Shown here: piece after piece, positions 26,135 through 34,922 of the stretch
Layout: every line of letters starts with the position of its first letter
How positions within the stretch are numbered: the first letter of the stretch is position 1
Source of the DNA: an uncultured Sporosarcina sp.
GTDB taxonomy: Bacteria; Bacillota; Bacilli; Bacillales_A; Planococcaceae
Assembly (NCBI GenBank): GCA_948469885.1
Contig: CAOKMT010000010.1
Coordinates: 1 to 64,000 of the forward strand
Length of the DNA: 64,000 nucleotides
Reading direction: 5' to 3'
Translations under genes and position numbers: made by a program
Notes under the pieces: generated by a model
Seen by the model: the letters and a program-made list of their open reading frames with translations, nothing else
Databases searched by the model: none
What the model was told of the DNA's origin: nothing

Positions 26135-27106
26135 ATGCTACTAAAAGATTTCTTCATCGGTCTCTCCCAAAATCAACTACTCAACGATGCGGCTAAAAAA
26201 TATGGATTAAAGCTTGGCGCACAGAATGTTGTCGCTGGCACAAACATTGAAGAAACGATACAAACGATCAAAGAACTGAATGCACAAGGCATTTCTTGTA
26301 CGGTCGACAATCTGGGCGAATTCGTTTTTGAAAAAGAAGAAGCGACAGAAGCGAAAGAGCAAATTCTCCAAGTGATTGAAGCGATTCATGGACATGAGGT
26401 GGATGCGCATATTTCCTTGAAGCCTTCACAACTCGGATTGGATATCGACTATGACTTTTGTTTCAATAATTTGAAGGAAATTGTAACGAAAGCACATGCA
26501 TATGATATTTTTATCAATTTCGATATGGAAGATCATCCACGGTTGCAACCTTCTTTTGATATAATGGAGACGCTTTCTAAAGAATACGATAATATCGGCA
26601 CTGTTATTCAAGCGTACTTCTTCCGCGCTGAAGAAGACGTTGAAAAGTATAAAAATTACCGGTTGCGTATCGTAAAAGGCGCTTATAAAGAACCGGCGGA
26701 AGTCGCTTATCAAGAGAAGGAAGCGATCGATGAAAACTATATTAAACTCATCGAATACCATCTGTTGCACGGTAAATTCACGTCGATTGCGACACATGAC
26801 CACCATGTCATTAACCATGTAAAAAGATTTGTGAAAGAAAATGATATTCCGAACGATAAGTTTGAATTCCAGATGCTGTACGGATTCAGGAAAGATATGC
26901 AACTGCAACTTGCGCGGGAAGGCTATAATTTCTGCACATATGTGCCGTTCGGCAAAGATTGGTACGGTTATTTCATGCGTCGTCTTGCGGAGCGTCCACA
27001 AAACGTCAATTTGATCGTAAAACAAGTATTCAATAAGAAAACAAACACAGCAATCGGCCTCGCAGCAGGTGCATTCTTGCTTGGTAGATTGACGAAAAGA
27101 AAATAA
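26135..27106 (+). CDS. Proline dehydrogenase
   Basis: This is a monofunctional proline dehydrogenase (PutA domain) of 323 residues, which oxidises proline to pyrroline-5-carboxylate with FAD. The barrel motifs SLKPSQLGLDID near residue 97, NFDMEDH near 130, RLRIVKGAYKEP near 183, IATHDHH near 228, FEFQMLYGFRKD near 250 and a YVPFGKDWYGYFMRRLAERP C-terminal signature are all visible. The ATG at 26135 has TAAGGAG 7 bases upstream; an upstream in-frame start at 26078 lacks one. It is a single gene with its own terminator. Confidence 0.93.
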   Translation: MLLKDFFIGLSQNQLLNDAAKKYGLKLGAQNVVAGTNIEETIQTIKELNAQGISCTVDNLGEFVFEKEEATEAKEQILQVIEAIHGHEVDAHISLKPSQLGLDIDYDFCFNNLKEIVTKAHAYDIFINFDMEDHPRLQPSFDIMETLSKEYDNIGTVIQAYFFRAEEDVEKYKNYRLRIVKGAYKEPAEVAYQEKEAIDENYIKLIEYHLLHGKFTSIATHDHHVINHVKRFVKENDIPNDKFEFQMLYGFRKDMQLQLAREGYNFCTYVPFGKDWYGYFMRRLAERPQNVNLIVKQVFNKKTNTAIGLAAGAFLLGRLTKRK

Positions 27107-27136
27107 CCGGCGGATTATTTAGTCGCCAATTTTCAC

Positions 27137-27187
27137 AACCATAGATTGGCTGTTGTACGAATGTACAAAGTCTTTCTATGGTTTTTT
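27137..27187 (+). terminator. Terminator after proline dehydrogenase
   Basis: An outer AACCATAGA/TCTATGGTT stem encloses an inner TTGTAC/GTACAA hairpin and is followed by TTTTTT. Confidence 0.75.
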
Positions 27188-27242
27188 GGTTAGGACGTGA
27201 TAAGATATCGGCTAAAGAGAGATTACGAAGGGGGAAGGGGTT

Positions 27243-28154
27243 TTGTCTCAACGGATCGCATATGTCATTGTGCTGTTAGGGGCTATGCTTTGGGGGACGA
27301 CGGGTACGACACAAAGCTTTATGCCGCAAACGATTCACCCTCTGGCTATCGGTGCCATTAGGTTGGCAGTCGGTGGTTTTGCATTGCTCATTATTTTGCT
27401 TGCGACACGAAAACTTAATTTCCAAGATTGGCCTTGGAAAGCGACGATATTCGCTGCGATGGCGATGGCCATTTTCCAACCATTCTTTTTCACGGCTGTC
27501 CGCATGACGGGTATTGCGATTGGAACTGTTGTGACGATTGGCAGTGCGCCAATTTTTTCGGGCATCATCGATTGGGTGCTCACAAAGCGTCGGCCGAGCC
27601 GTGTTTGGCTCATGGCGACGGTACTCGCGATTACAGGAAGCGCTTTGCTATTTCTGAACGGGGAAGGCGTTGTCGTCCATCCAGCAGGCATCGCTTTTGC
27701 ACTGGGCGGCGGTTTTTTATTTGCGATTTATACAGTTGTCAATAAAGACGTGCTTGACCGGGTCGATACGGTCCCGGCGGTTGCTGTCATTTTTTCCCTA
27801 AGCGCGGTCATGCTTTTGCCCTTATTATTTCTGTTTGAAACAGAAGGATTATGGACGAAGAATGGCATTGTCGGTGCTCTGGCGATGGGCATTATGGCAA
27901 CGAGTGTCGCCTATATCCTTTTTTCCGCCGGATTGAAGCATATTCCATCTTCTTCCGCTGTCACCTTGTCGCTAGCGGAACCGCTGACAGCTGCAATTTT
28001 AGGGGTCGTCCTTGTCGGTGAACAGCTGAACGCTACTTCTTGGACAGGTGTTGCGATGCTGCTTGGCGGTATTGTCTTGTTAACGCTAGGTGGAAAAGAG
28101 GAGCAACGTCCGGCGGCTGAATTTATGAGTGATAAAGACCTTGAAAAACCGTAA
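27243..28154 (+). CDS. EamA/DMT family transporter
   Basis: The product is a 303-residue drug/metabolite transporter with ten membrane segments in two EamA repeats. The first repeat opens with LLGAMLWGTTGTTQSF and the second with AGIAFALGGGFLFAIYTVVNK; the repeat ends carry the family pattern PLTAAILGVVLVGEQL. Members export amino acids or other metabolites. The TTG start at 27243 follows GAAGGGGGAAGGGG. Its terminator overlaps the stop codon. Confidence 0.9.
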   Translation: MSQRIAYVIVLLGAMLWGTTGTTQSFMPQTIHPLAIGAIRLAVGGFALLIILLATRKLNFQDWPWKATIFAAMAMAIFQPFFFTAVRMTGIAIGTVVTIGSAPIFSGIIDWVLTKRRPSRVWLMATVLAITGSALLFLNGEGVVVHPAGIAFALGGGFLFAIYTVVNKDVLDRVDTVPAVAVIFSLSAVMLLPLLFLFETEGLWTKNGIVGALAMGIMATSVAYILFSAGLKHIPSSSAVTLSLAEPLTAAILGVVLVGEQLNATSWTGVAMLLGGIVLLTLGGKEEQRPAAEFMSDKDLEKP

Positions 28155-28176
28155 ACCATCTGAGGTTTACGGTTTT
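28145..28176 (+). terminator. Terminator overlapping the DMT gene stop
   Basis: A 13-bp perfect stem AAAACCGTAAACC/GGTTTACGGTTTT starts inside the last codons of the transporter gene and ends in T residues. The A-rich 5' side would also terminate transcription from the opposite strand. Confidence 0.8.
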
Positions 28177-28202
28177 AAAAATGAAACGAAGATGGCTCGA
28201 GT

Positions 28203-28257
28203 AGCGCTAACAGTTAATCATGTAGCGTTGACAGTTCGTCTTGGGAAGCTGACAGTT
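28203..28257. repeat. 21-base phased repeat, GCTGACAGTT word
   Basis: The word ACAGTT, in the context AGCG(C/T)T(A/G)ACAGTT, occurs at 28210, 28231 and 28252, exactly 21 bases apart. The block covers the last codons of the minus-strand gene ending at 28214. Confidence 0.6.
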
Positions 28258-28801
28258 TAAGGCTAGCATCCGGCACTGCCCGACGGATTGCCCGCAGTAA
28301 AACGAGAAGGACGATATCCATGAGAAAAGCGGCAAACGTAAGCATAATGGCGATCGTATCCCAGCCGTTGCCGGACACATTCATTTGAAAGGAAAGATAA
28401 GCGAGCAACAGCAAAAAGAATCCGATATAAAAGCGAGAAGTACGTTCTGTTCGAGCGCTCAATGAATCATTTTCCAATCCGCCGACAACTTCTTTCAATA
28501 ATGCAAATAAGAAATAGACGACGATCAACTTCATCGCGATTAAAAACACGCCATATAATTGCCAACCCATTGCAATTTGTTCCGCAGGATTGACGAAAAC
28601 GGTCGGAACAGAAATGAATATCATCGTATTAGCCATATAACGGGTTTTGCGGGCGGTGTCTGGATATTGTTGTTGAAGCTTGAAGCAACCTAAAGAGATC
28701 AAATAATAACCGAGCGGATCAGCGAGCCAATCAATGCCGATTTCGATGCGTAAAAAGACGAGGAAAAATCCCCAAAAGATTTGATTGATCGCAGCTTTCA
28801 T
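28214..28801 (-). CDS. Membrane protein of unknown function
   Basis: I do not recognise this 195-residue protein. It has about five membrane segments, with WGFFLVFLRIEIGIDWLADPLGYYLI near the N-terminus (two halves), and a polar C-terminal tail. The last 14 residues, with a repeated Leu-Ser pattern (KLSAS, ELSTL), come from a 21-base phased repeat that has run into the coding end. It overlaps the upstream gene by 4 bases (ATGA), so the two are co-translated and probably work together. Confidence 0.78.
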   Translation of the reverse strand: MKAAINQIFWGFFLVFLRIEIGIDWLADPLGYYLISLGCFKLQQQYPDTARKTRYMANTMIFISVPTVFVNPAEQIAMGWQLYGVFLIAMKLIVVYFLFALLKEVVGGLENDSLSARTERTSRFYIGFFLLLLAYLSFQMNVSGNGWDTIAIMLTFAAFLMDIVLLVLLRAIRRAVPDASLKLSASQDELSTLHD

Positions 28802-29709
28802 TGGAGTCCCTCCTCTTTTTTCTGTTCGATAATCCGATTAACATCCGCTTGCTCCAAGTAGGGCTGGCTATTGAAGCCGGTATAGTGTGTAAAGGGTCTT
28901 CCTGACTCGGTTATACCAGATAGTGCTATCAACGGTTCTAGCAATGCAGGGAAATCTGGTGGGATTTGTGTGTAAAGGATAAGCGTTTCGTCCTTCTCAA
29001 GTTCGTATGGAAATTCGATCTCCCGCACATCAATGCCGGAAAGCTTCCCCCAATAATCATCCATCGCATCCGTTATGTCTTCATTTCTAATCTTTTCATT
29101 TGAAGAACGCATTTTGATCAGCAGATCCTCTTGTAAAATCTCCTCAAAATGAAGCATCACGTCCTCGATTGCCAACGCTTCTTCCGCTTTATAAGTAAAC
29201 TGGCTTTTGCCGGTATTGCTGCTTGAAGATGTCCAAGAGTCAAGTGGATCATCGTCGGGATAATGGGCATGTACAACGACTTCGCCAATCGGTGCGAGGA
29301 TCTGACGCCCGTCGCTAAAAGCAACTTCCATTTCCTTAAATGAAAAAGTCTCCTCTTGTATGATCGCATTCAACTCAGGCAAGGTCACATCGATTCTTCT
29401 TAACACATGATGCGTAAATGTCTGGACGTCATGGTCCGTATTAAAATCATCAAAAAAATTGGTTGGTATATGCTGCGCTTGTTCTACATAACCGGTTATA
29501 TCTCCAATTGTGACAAATGTCGGAGAAGAACGATCATTTTTATTCGTCAAGTAGTAAAATGTAAATTGATTATATTCTTGCGCAAACGTCTCCACATAAT
29601 GGTCCAAAAAGATAGGTTCGTCGAGTCGTTTAGAATGTGCATAGATAGAATTCAATACCCAGCTAACAGCGATGAGACATAAAATAATCCAAAAAACTCG
29701 ACTTTTCAC
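28798..29709 (-). CDS. Membrane-anchored extracytoplasmic protein of unknown function
   Basis: This 303-residue protein has one N-terminal membrane segment (residues 4-21) and a large, acidic, hydrophilic domain that should lie outside the membrane. No known domain is apparent. The start is ATG at 29709 after GAAGGAGTAGATATTGTG. Translation is coupled to the polytopic protein downstream. Together they look like a two-component membrane complex, for example sensing or surface display, but that is only inference. Confidence 0.78.
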   Translation of the reverse strand: MKSRVFWIILCLIAVSWVLNSIYAHSKRLDEPIFLDHYVETFAQEYNQFTFYYLTNKNDRSSPTFVTIGDITGYVEQAQHIPTNFFDDFNTDHDVQTFTHHVLRRIDVTLPELNAIIQEETFSFKEMEVAFSDGRQILAPIGEVVVHAHYPDDDPLDSWTSSSSNTGKSQFTYKAEEALAIEDVMLHFEEILQEDLLIKMRSSNEKIRNEDITDAMDDYWGKLSGIDVREIEFPYELEKDETLILYTQIPPDFPALLEPLIALSGITESGRPFTHYTGFNSQPYLEQADVNRIIEQKKEEGLQ

Positions 29710-29733
29710 AATATCTACTCCTTCAAAAATACG

Positions 29734-30147
29734 TTATTTTAAACTTGCCACCCACTCTTTTATCTCGTTTTTCGAAGCTGTAAGGGTGATTCCGAGTTTT
29801 GATTCTGTTCCCATATAAGCGTTGATATAGCCTGTATCCATATAAACAGTGAATTCATATAAATCCTTTTCATGGGGATCTTTCAAATAAGAAAAGGAAA
29901 CGCCTGGGGAAAGGGTGCCAAGCGTTCCAGATTCTCTTTGATCCATTTTATTCATTTGGTGAATCAATATTTCAATATCCTCGTTCAACCAAACAAAATT
30001 ATGAGAATAATCCAAGAAACCATAGGAAAACGTTAACGTAAATTCAATTTCAAAAAGAGAGCCTTCTCGTTTTCCGACTTTAAATACTTCGTGCGTCACT
30101 TCTGTTTTGCTAAATTCATAACTTCTATCTTTAAGTGTATAGGCCAT
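29734..30147 (-). CDS. Hypothetical cytoplasmic protein
   Basis: This 137-residue protein has no membrane segment or signal peptide. It looks like a small beta-rich domain (alternating hydrophobic strands, FEIEFTLTFSYGFLDYSHNFVWL near residue 38, in part). I do not recognise the family. The ATG at 30147 has GGAAGGA at 9 bases; a TTG further upstream (30165) lies inside that site. It sits 24 bases upstream of the membrane-anchored protein and may be in the same transcript. Confidence 0.65.
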   Translation of the reverse strand: MAYTLKDRSYEFSKTEVTHEVFKVGKREGSLFEIEFTLTFSYGFLDYSHNFVWLNEDIEILIHQMNKMDQRESGTLGTLSPGVSFSYLKDPHEKDLYEFTVYMDTGYINAYMGTESKLGITLTASKNEIKEWVASLK

Positions 30148-30314
30148 TTCATATGATCCTTCCAATTATATGTATACAAACAACGGTTGCTTTTCGCTAA
30201 AATGGTTCTTGATTTCAGTGTAACAAATGGAAAAGAGTCCCTCCACCCAATAACTTAAGAAATTCTTCATAATTACATAAAGGGAAAGTTAAGATTTGGT
30301 GCGTACAATTGGTA

Positions 30315-30510
30315 TTAACTTGATTCAGCAGGGATCCCATGATTTCATAAGTAATGTGAGGAATACAGAAATGTATTTCAAACTAAGAAGTGTCTGGGTT
30401 TCCTGCTGATTCAAGTTAAGCCTCCGGCGGATGTCACAGATTTCGAAGGGAGTTCATCGAGCAAGCTCGATTCGAAATCTGGACGCAATTACGCCGAGGC
30501 GTAATTGATT
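30315..30510. repeat. Dispersed repeat type 1, copy 2
   Basis: Near-perfect 18-base inverted arms (TTAACTTGATTCAGCAGG at 30315 and CCTGCTGATTCAAGTTAA at 30402) are followed by two hairpins. One has CAGATTTCGA/TCGAAATCTG arms enclosing a TCGAGC/GCTCGA stem; the other is a 10-bp CAATTACGCC/GGCGTAATTG stem. The order and end sequences match 3411-3631. No ORF is seen. It lies directly before the two-component operon, as copy 1 lies before the ccd operon. Confidence 0.72.
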
Positions 30511-30532
30511 TAGAACAAGTGAGGTGCGGAGG

Positions 30533-31225
30533 ATGGAAAAATTCACAGTGCTTGTGGCGGATGATGATCAAGACATCCGTGACGGAATCGAAATTTACTT
30601 AAAAAACGAAGGATATGAAGTGTTAAAGGCGGCGGACGGCCAAGAGGCGCTTACACTTCTTGAAGCGAATGAAGTACACCTTTTAATATTGGATATTATG
30701 ATGCCGAATATGGACGGCATTACAGCAACATTCAAAATAAGGGAAATGCAAAATATCCCGATCATCATGTTAAGTGCAAAATCGGAGGACTCGGATAAAA
30801 TCCACGGCTTATCTGTTGGTGCTGACGATTACGTCACAAAACCGTTTCATCCGATGGAGTTGATGGCACGGGTGAAATCGCAATTGCGTCGCTACGTCCA
30901 GTTTGGTACATACAACGGTCAACAGAAGAAAATTATCATTGATGGTTTGACGCTTGATGAAGAAGCAAAAGCGATATTTGTTGAAGAGGTTCACGTCAAT
31001 TTAACACCGATTGAATATAAAATTACCGAGTTGCTCATGAGAAATGCGGGCCGTGTTTTCTCGATCAACGAAATTTACGAACGTGTGTGGAATGAAGAAG
31101 CGTACAATGCGGATAATATCGTCGCAGTCCACATTCGGAAAATTAGGGAGAAAATTGAGGCGGATCCTAAAAATCCGAGGTATGTAAAGGTGGTGTGGGG
31201 CGTTGGCTACAAAATCGAAAAATGA
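30533..31225 (+). CDS. OmpR/PhoB-family response regulator
   Basis: The product is a 230-residue regulator with a receiver domain (acidic pair DDD near residue 11, phospho-acceptor in LLILDIMMPNMDG near 53, Lys in DYVTKPFHPMEL near 102) and a winged-helix output ending in KVVWGVGYKIEK. Start choice: ATG at 30533 with GAGGTG 6 bases upstream; a GTG at 30524 is possible. The type resembles VanR-like regulators. The kinase follows after a small membrane ORF that overlaps both genes. Confidence 0.92.
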   Translation: MEKFTVLVADDDQDIRDGIEIYLKNEGYEVLKAADGQEALTLLEANEVHLLILDIMMPNMDGITATFKIREMQNIPIIMLSAKSEDSDKIHGLSVGADDYVTKPFHPMELMARVKSQLRRYVQFGTYNGQQKKIIIDGLTLDEEAKAIFVEEVHVNLTPIEYKITELLMRNAGRVFSINEIYERVWNEEAYNADNIVAVHIRKIREKIEADPKNPRYVKVVWGVGYKIEK

Positions 31226-31385
31226 CCGAACGCTCGTCTGGTCACTCATCGCCTTAGGGTTGGCTGTGGGCAGCATCGGCTACTGTTCCACATTCATCTT
31301 TAACTTTTTGGATGTAGACGCCATCCGTTCTAGCCGAGCCCTTGCCCATTTGACGAGAATCATGCAAGGAGGGTTATTGTCATGA
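31203..31385 (+). CDS. Small membrane protein between regulator and kinase
   Basis: This 60-residue ORF has one hydrophobic segment (LVWSLIALGLAVGSIGYCSTF, about residues 11-31) after a basic start and a polar C-terminal half. It overlaps the regulator gene by 23 bases and the kinase start by 4 (ATGA), so it fills the gap exactly. The TTG start with an AAAGGTGGTG site is weak. A small accessory protein for the kinase is plausible, but the ORF could also be a non-translated spacer. Confidence 0.5.
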   Translation: MATKSKNDRTLVWSLIALGLAVGSIGYCSTFIFNFLDVDAIRSSRALAHLTRIMQGGLLS

Positions 31386-33673
31386 AGAAGAATTGGTTTC
31401 GTCTAATCATTTGGGCGGCACTCGTGGCGATTGTACTGATCGCATTTCCTAATAGTATTCGTATTGCACCGCAGTTCATCGGGAAAAGTTATGTGGATAC
31501 AGAAAACTTTCAAAGAGAAATGAGTTCTTTTTACGAACAGATTGGACCGGCCGTACTCAATCCAATAGATGAGGAGAAAGTGAAAAAAGAGTTGACGGTC
31601 ACAGCGGAAGAAATTGAGGAATATCGTAATTGGTACGGTACGCTTCCCGATCAAATTGATAATATCCATCAACAATATGTCCAGCGTATTGAAGAGGCGA
31701 GAGATGCGAATAATAAACCTTTAGAAGAGACACTTATTGAAGAACGGGACCGCAAAATCGCCGACATACGAAAAAATTTTGAAAGTGACGAGTATGTTGA
31801 AAGTAAAATCCGTAAAATGAAAGAAGCACTTATTGATCGATCTGTGGCTTCCTTAAAAGAGATGCAGTTGTCGGGTTTTCCCATCACTTATTCACTAACG
31901 GACGTTGACTCCGGTGAGAAGTTTGAATCAGGAGACGTTGAGGTACCATCTGTTTATAAGAAAACGTTCACTGACAAGAATGGATTATTCAAAGCCTATT
32001 CTGTCCCGACTGAAGATGACGGTTCACCGTATGCTCATTATAGCAACTACGAGGAAGTGACTGAACCTCTCCCTTCTTCTTGGTTAGGGGAGGTTATTGG
32101 AAAAGGAATGGATGCTGCCATTGAGCATGTCGCCGAAAGCGTTACGATGCCAGTTGACATGACAATGTACCAAAATCCAGTCCGCACCTTTGAAGGTGTG
32201 GTCGCTGTTCCGAAGTCGGCATTATCGACTGGTGTTCTAGGGGAACAAGTGAAAAATTACAATAAACAGAAGTACATCGCTTACTTCGTATGGGGGCTTG
32301 GTGCCTTGTCCCTCCTTGTTCTCTTCACTATTATGAAGTTTAAAAAAGTATGGGTGAAAGGGACTGGATTGACAGGATGGTATGATCATTTGAAAATCGA
32401 TGTGAAAATTGGCTTGCTGTTATTTTCTTCAATAATAACAGTCGACTTCATTTTACTTCGGGCAACAGGTTTTTCATTTCACTATGATCAATATTACTAC
32501 GGCATTTGGAGAGTCCAACTTGGCTGGTTCATCATTTTGATGATTGCGGTGATCAGCATCGCCTTCCAACTTGTTCATTTATTTGCTAGGTGGAAGCAAA
32601 AGGGGATATTCACTCAAGAAATTGCAGATAGTTATGCCGTCCAGTTTCTGAATGCGTTCCAAAACATGTTTTTGAACCGAAAGATTGGCTTTCAAATGTT
32701 TGTGTTGCTTGTCGGCTTTTTCTTAGCGGGAGTTGGGTTGGCCGGCGTGGCGTTGCAACCGTTATTGCTAGTCGTCTATATGCCGCTCGTCTTCTTTGTC
32801 GGTTTACCATTCCTCTACATTTTTGTGAGAAGAACAGCTTACTTGAACCGCATCATGGCAACAACAGAAGCGATGGCGGCAGGGCGACTTCACGAAGAAA
32901 TTAAAATTGAAGGGAAATCACCGCTCGCAATGCATGCAAAGAATTTGAACAATCTCCGGGAAGGTGTGCGTTCGTCAGTGAGTGCGCAAGCGAAAAGTGA
33001 GCGGTTGAAAACGGAACTTATTACGAATGTGAGCCATGATTTAAGAACACCACTCACATCGATTATTACGTATACCGACTTGCTGAAAAAAGAGGATTTA
33101 TCGGCAGAAGAACAGGCAAAGTATGTGGGTATTCTTGACAAAAAGTCCCAACGGTTGAAAACGCTTATCGAAGATTTATTTGAAGTGTCCAAAATGGCGA
33201 GTGGAAACTTGGAGCTGAACAAACAACGCGTGGATTTGACGCAATTGTTGCAGCAAGCCTTAGCGGAACACGCTGAAGATATTGCAGAATCAGGACTCGA
33301 TTTTCGTGTCAACTTACCGGATACTCCGCTTGTTGCGCATGTGGATGGGCAAAGATGGTGGCGTGTACTCGATAACCTGATTGTCAATGCATTGAAATAT
33401 GCAATGCCAGGCACGCGTGTCTATGTCACTCTTCATCAAACGAATGGCCGAGCACAGTTCGTCTTGAAAAACATTTCGCATTACGAAATCGGCGATAACA
33501 CCGATGAATTATTTGAGCGATTTAAGCGAGCGGATACATCTCGCCATACGGACGGTTCGGGACTCGGCCTTGCCATTGCACAGTCGATTGTGGATATGCA
33601 CAAAGGTGATATGGAGATTGAAGTAGATGGAGATTTGTTCAAAGTGACAGTGGCAGTCCCAGTCATTTACTGA
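31382..33673 (+). CDS. Large sensor histidine kinase
   Basis: This 763-residue kinase has an N-terminal membrane segment (8-24), an extracytoplasmic domain of about 270 residues with a charged coiled-coil-like part, then four or five further membrane segments (about 295-500), a linker, and the catalytic core. The H-box is TNVSHDLRTPLTSIITY near 548, the N-box is RVLDNLIVNALKYA near 665 and the G-box is DGSGLGLAIAQSIVDMH near 725. The layout resembles kinases that sense cell-envelope or peptide signals. It is coupled to the upstream small ORF and regulator. Confidence 0.9.
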   Translation: MKKNWFRLIIWAALVAIVLIAFPNSIRIAPQFIGKSYVDTENFQREMSSFYEQIGPAVLNPIDEEKVKKELTVTAEEIEEYRNWYGTLPDQIDNIHQQYVQRIEEARDANNKPLEETLIEERDRKIADIRKNFESDEYVESKIRKMKEALIDRSVASLKEMQLSGFPITYSLTDVDSGEKFESGDVEVPSVYKKTFTDKNGLFKAYSVPTEDDGSPYAHYSNYEEVTEPLPSSWLGEVIGKGMDAAIEHVAESVTMPVDMTMYQNPVRTFEGVVAVPKSALSTGVLGEQVKNYNKQKYIAYFVWGLGALSLLVLFTIMKFKKVWVKGTGLTGWYDHLKIDVKIGLLLFSSIITVDFILLRATGFSFHYDQYYYGIWRVQLGWFIILMIAVISIAFQLVHLFARWKQKGIFTQEIADSYAVQFLNAFQNMFLNRKIGFQMFVLLVGFFLAGVGLAGVALQPLLLVVYMPLVFFVGLPFLYIFVRRTAYLNRIMATTEAMAAGRLHEEIKIEGKSPLAMHAKNLNNLREGVRSSVSAQAKSERLKTELITNVSHDLRTPLTSIITYTDLLKKEDLSAEEQAKYVGILDKKSQRLKTLIEDLFEVSKMASGNLELNKQRVDLTQLLQQALAEHAEDIAESGLDFRVNLPDTPLVAHVDGQRWWRVLDNLIVNALKYAMPGTRVYVTLHQTNGRAQFVLKNISHYEIGDNTDELFERFKRADTSRHTDGSGLGLAIAQSIVDMHKGDMEIEVDGDLFKVTVAVPVIY

Positions 33674-33738
33674 GATAAAATCGTCAACAATGTCCATACT
33701 ATAACTGTAACGGGACAACGAAGAGAGGCGGGATATCA

Positions 33739-33945
33739 ATGCCATCTAAATATGGGAAATATCCGAACAAACTGGACTTTTTACCGAATGTCGACAAACA
33801 TTCGACTGAATTTGCCCAATTTGACGAACTGCCACTCGCGGATCCATCCGAGTCCAACGCTACAAAAGTATTTCGTACGAACGAAGCACAAAAGATAGGT
33901 GAAAACGAACCATCGGCTTTTGGTCAAAACAAGAACAAACGCTGA
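33739..33945 (+). CDS. Small hydrophilic protein, paralogue 1
   Basis: This 68-residue charged protein has no membrane segment. It shares the core DELPLADPSESN, then (V/Y)FRT and a C-terminal PSAFGQNKNK, with the 68-residue protein at 36588. I do not recognise the family. The ATG at 33739 follows GAGAGGCGGGATATCA. The two copies flank the toxin-immunity cassette. It ends at a strong terminator and appears to be a single-gene unit. Confidence 0.75.
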   Translation: MPSKYGKYPNKLDFLPNVDKHSTEFAQFDELPLADPSESNATKVFRTNEAQKIGENEPSAFGQNKNKR

Positions 33946-33965
33946 TCGGATGGATGGTTCGGAAG

Positions 33966-33998
33966 AAAACGGCTCTCCAAATAGGGGAGCCGTTTTTT
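33966..33998 (+). terminator. Terminator after paralogue 1
   Basis: The AAAACGGCTCTCC/GGGGAGCCGTTTT stem with one mismatch is followed by a run of six T. Confidence 0.82.
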
Positions 33999-34150
33999 GG
34001 CCTTCCAAAAGTCCAAAGCAAAATCCGTCCAGCCTTTCACTTTCGAACTAATAAAAACAAAGGCAAAGAATAGTCAAACAGTCGTTAAGGTCCATTTTTA
34101 GTAATTGATCGAAAGGTAAGAAAATTATAGGGTATAATTGCTTTATTGTT

Positions 34151-34909
34151 TTGTGGATTATTTTTGGGGAAGGGCTTATTAAGTGGACGACACAAGCAAG
34201 CCCACTCCATGATGCTGGAATCAGTAGCGCAACAATGCTTGCTAGCAGTGCCGTCATTTCTTCTGGTACAAAGCCGGCAGCAGCCAAAGTCACTTCAACA
34301 CCAGCCGCCAAAGTGAAAAAACCGAAAAAGAAAAACAAAGTATTTGGCTTCTTGAAAGACGCCGCTGATTTCCTGATTTTGGACGACGTGAAAACCGTTG
34401 TCGATCCAAATGCGTCGCTTTGGGATAAGGGAGTCGCCCTGTTCTCCGTCACACCGACGGGGAAAGCAGTGAAGGCCGGGAGGTTAGGGGTTAAACTTGT
34501 TCAGAAAACCCCGTTTGGAAAAGCAGTTTCTAAGAAAGTAGACCAAGTTACGAGTAAGGCATCGATTAATAGAAAAGAAGCATATAACAGTGCAAAGGAT
34601 TTAGCTGGTGTACCTAGATCTCAACAACCCTCACGTCAATGGCAAATTGGAGATGATATCCATAAAAAGGGCGGAAACTATAAAAACTATGAATATAGTT
34701 CAAATTCAACCCATCACGGACGTTACTATGAGTATGATACACCATATGGAAAAAGGGTTGTTGTGGAGCACGTAAATGATGGAAAACTGCATACACATGC
34801 AGGGAAGCCAAAAGCTGGTGCCAATCCTTTTGAGTATGACTTTAAAAAAGAAAGATACTCAAATATTTATGGTCCGAATGGCGACCATCATATTTATTAT
34901 AATAAATAG
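34151..34909 (+). pseudogene. Polymorphic toxin C-terminal fragment (nuclease-like)
   Basis: The 252-residue frame is the C-terminal part of a polymorphic secreted toxin. Residues 60-125 form the pre-toxin linker (VFGFLKDAADFL, DDVKTVVDPNASLWDKG, FSVTPTGKAVKAG) found in LXG-type Bacillales toxins. The tip begins at NRKEAYNSAKDLAGVPRSQQP and has EH...D...HTHAGKP near residue 220, an E-H-H-H arrangement like the HNH/Endo VII toxin group. The N-terminal secretion domain is absent: only about 200 bp separate it from the previous gene and the GTG at 34151 has no ribosome site. Most likely a displaced, silent toxin tip, kept with its immunity gene. Confidence 0.7.
34326..34374 (+). repeat. 49-bp direct repeat in toxin pre-toxin segment, copy 1
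   Basis: This stretch encodes KKKNKVFGFLKDAADF. It is repeated with one base change at 36399-36447, in the same orientation, after the last immunity gene. The pair of repeats marks a recombination joint between toxin modules. Confidence 0.8.
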
Positions 34910-34922
34910 CGAGGTAACTGTG

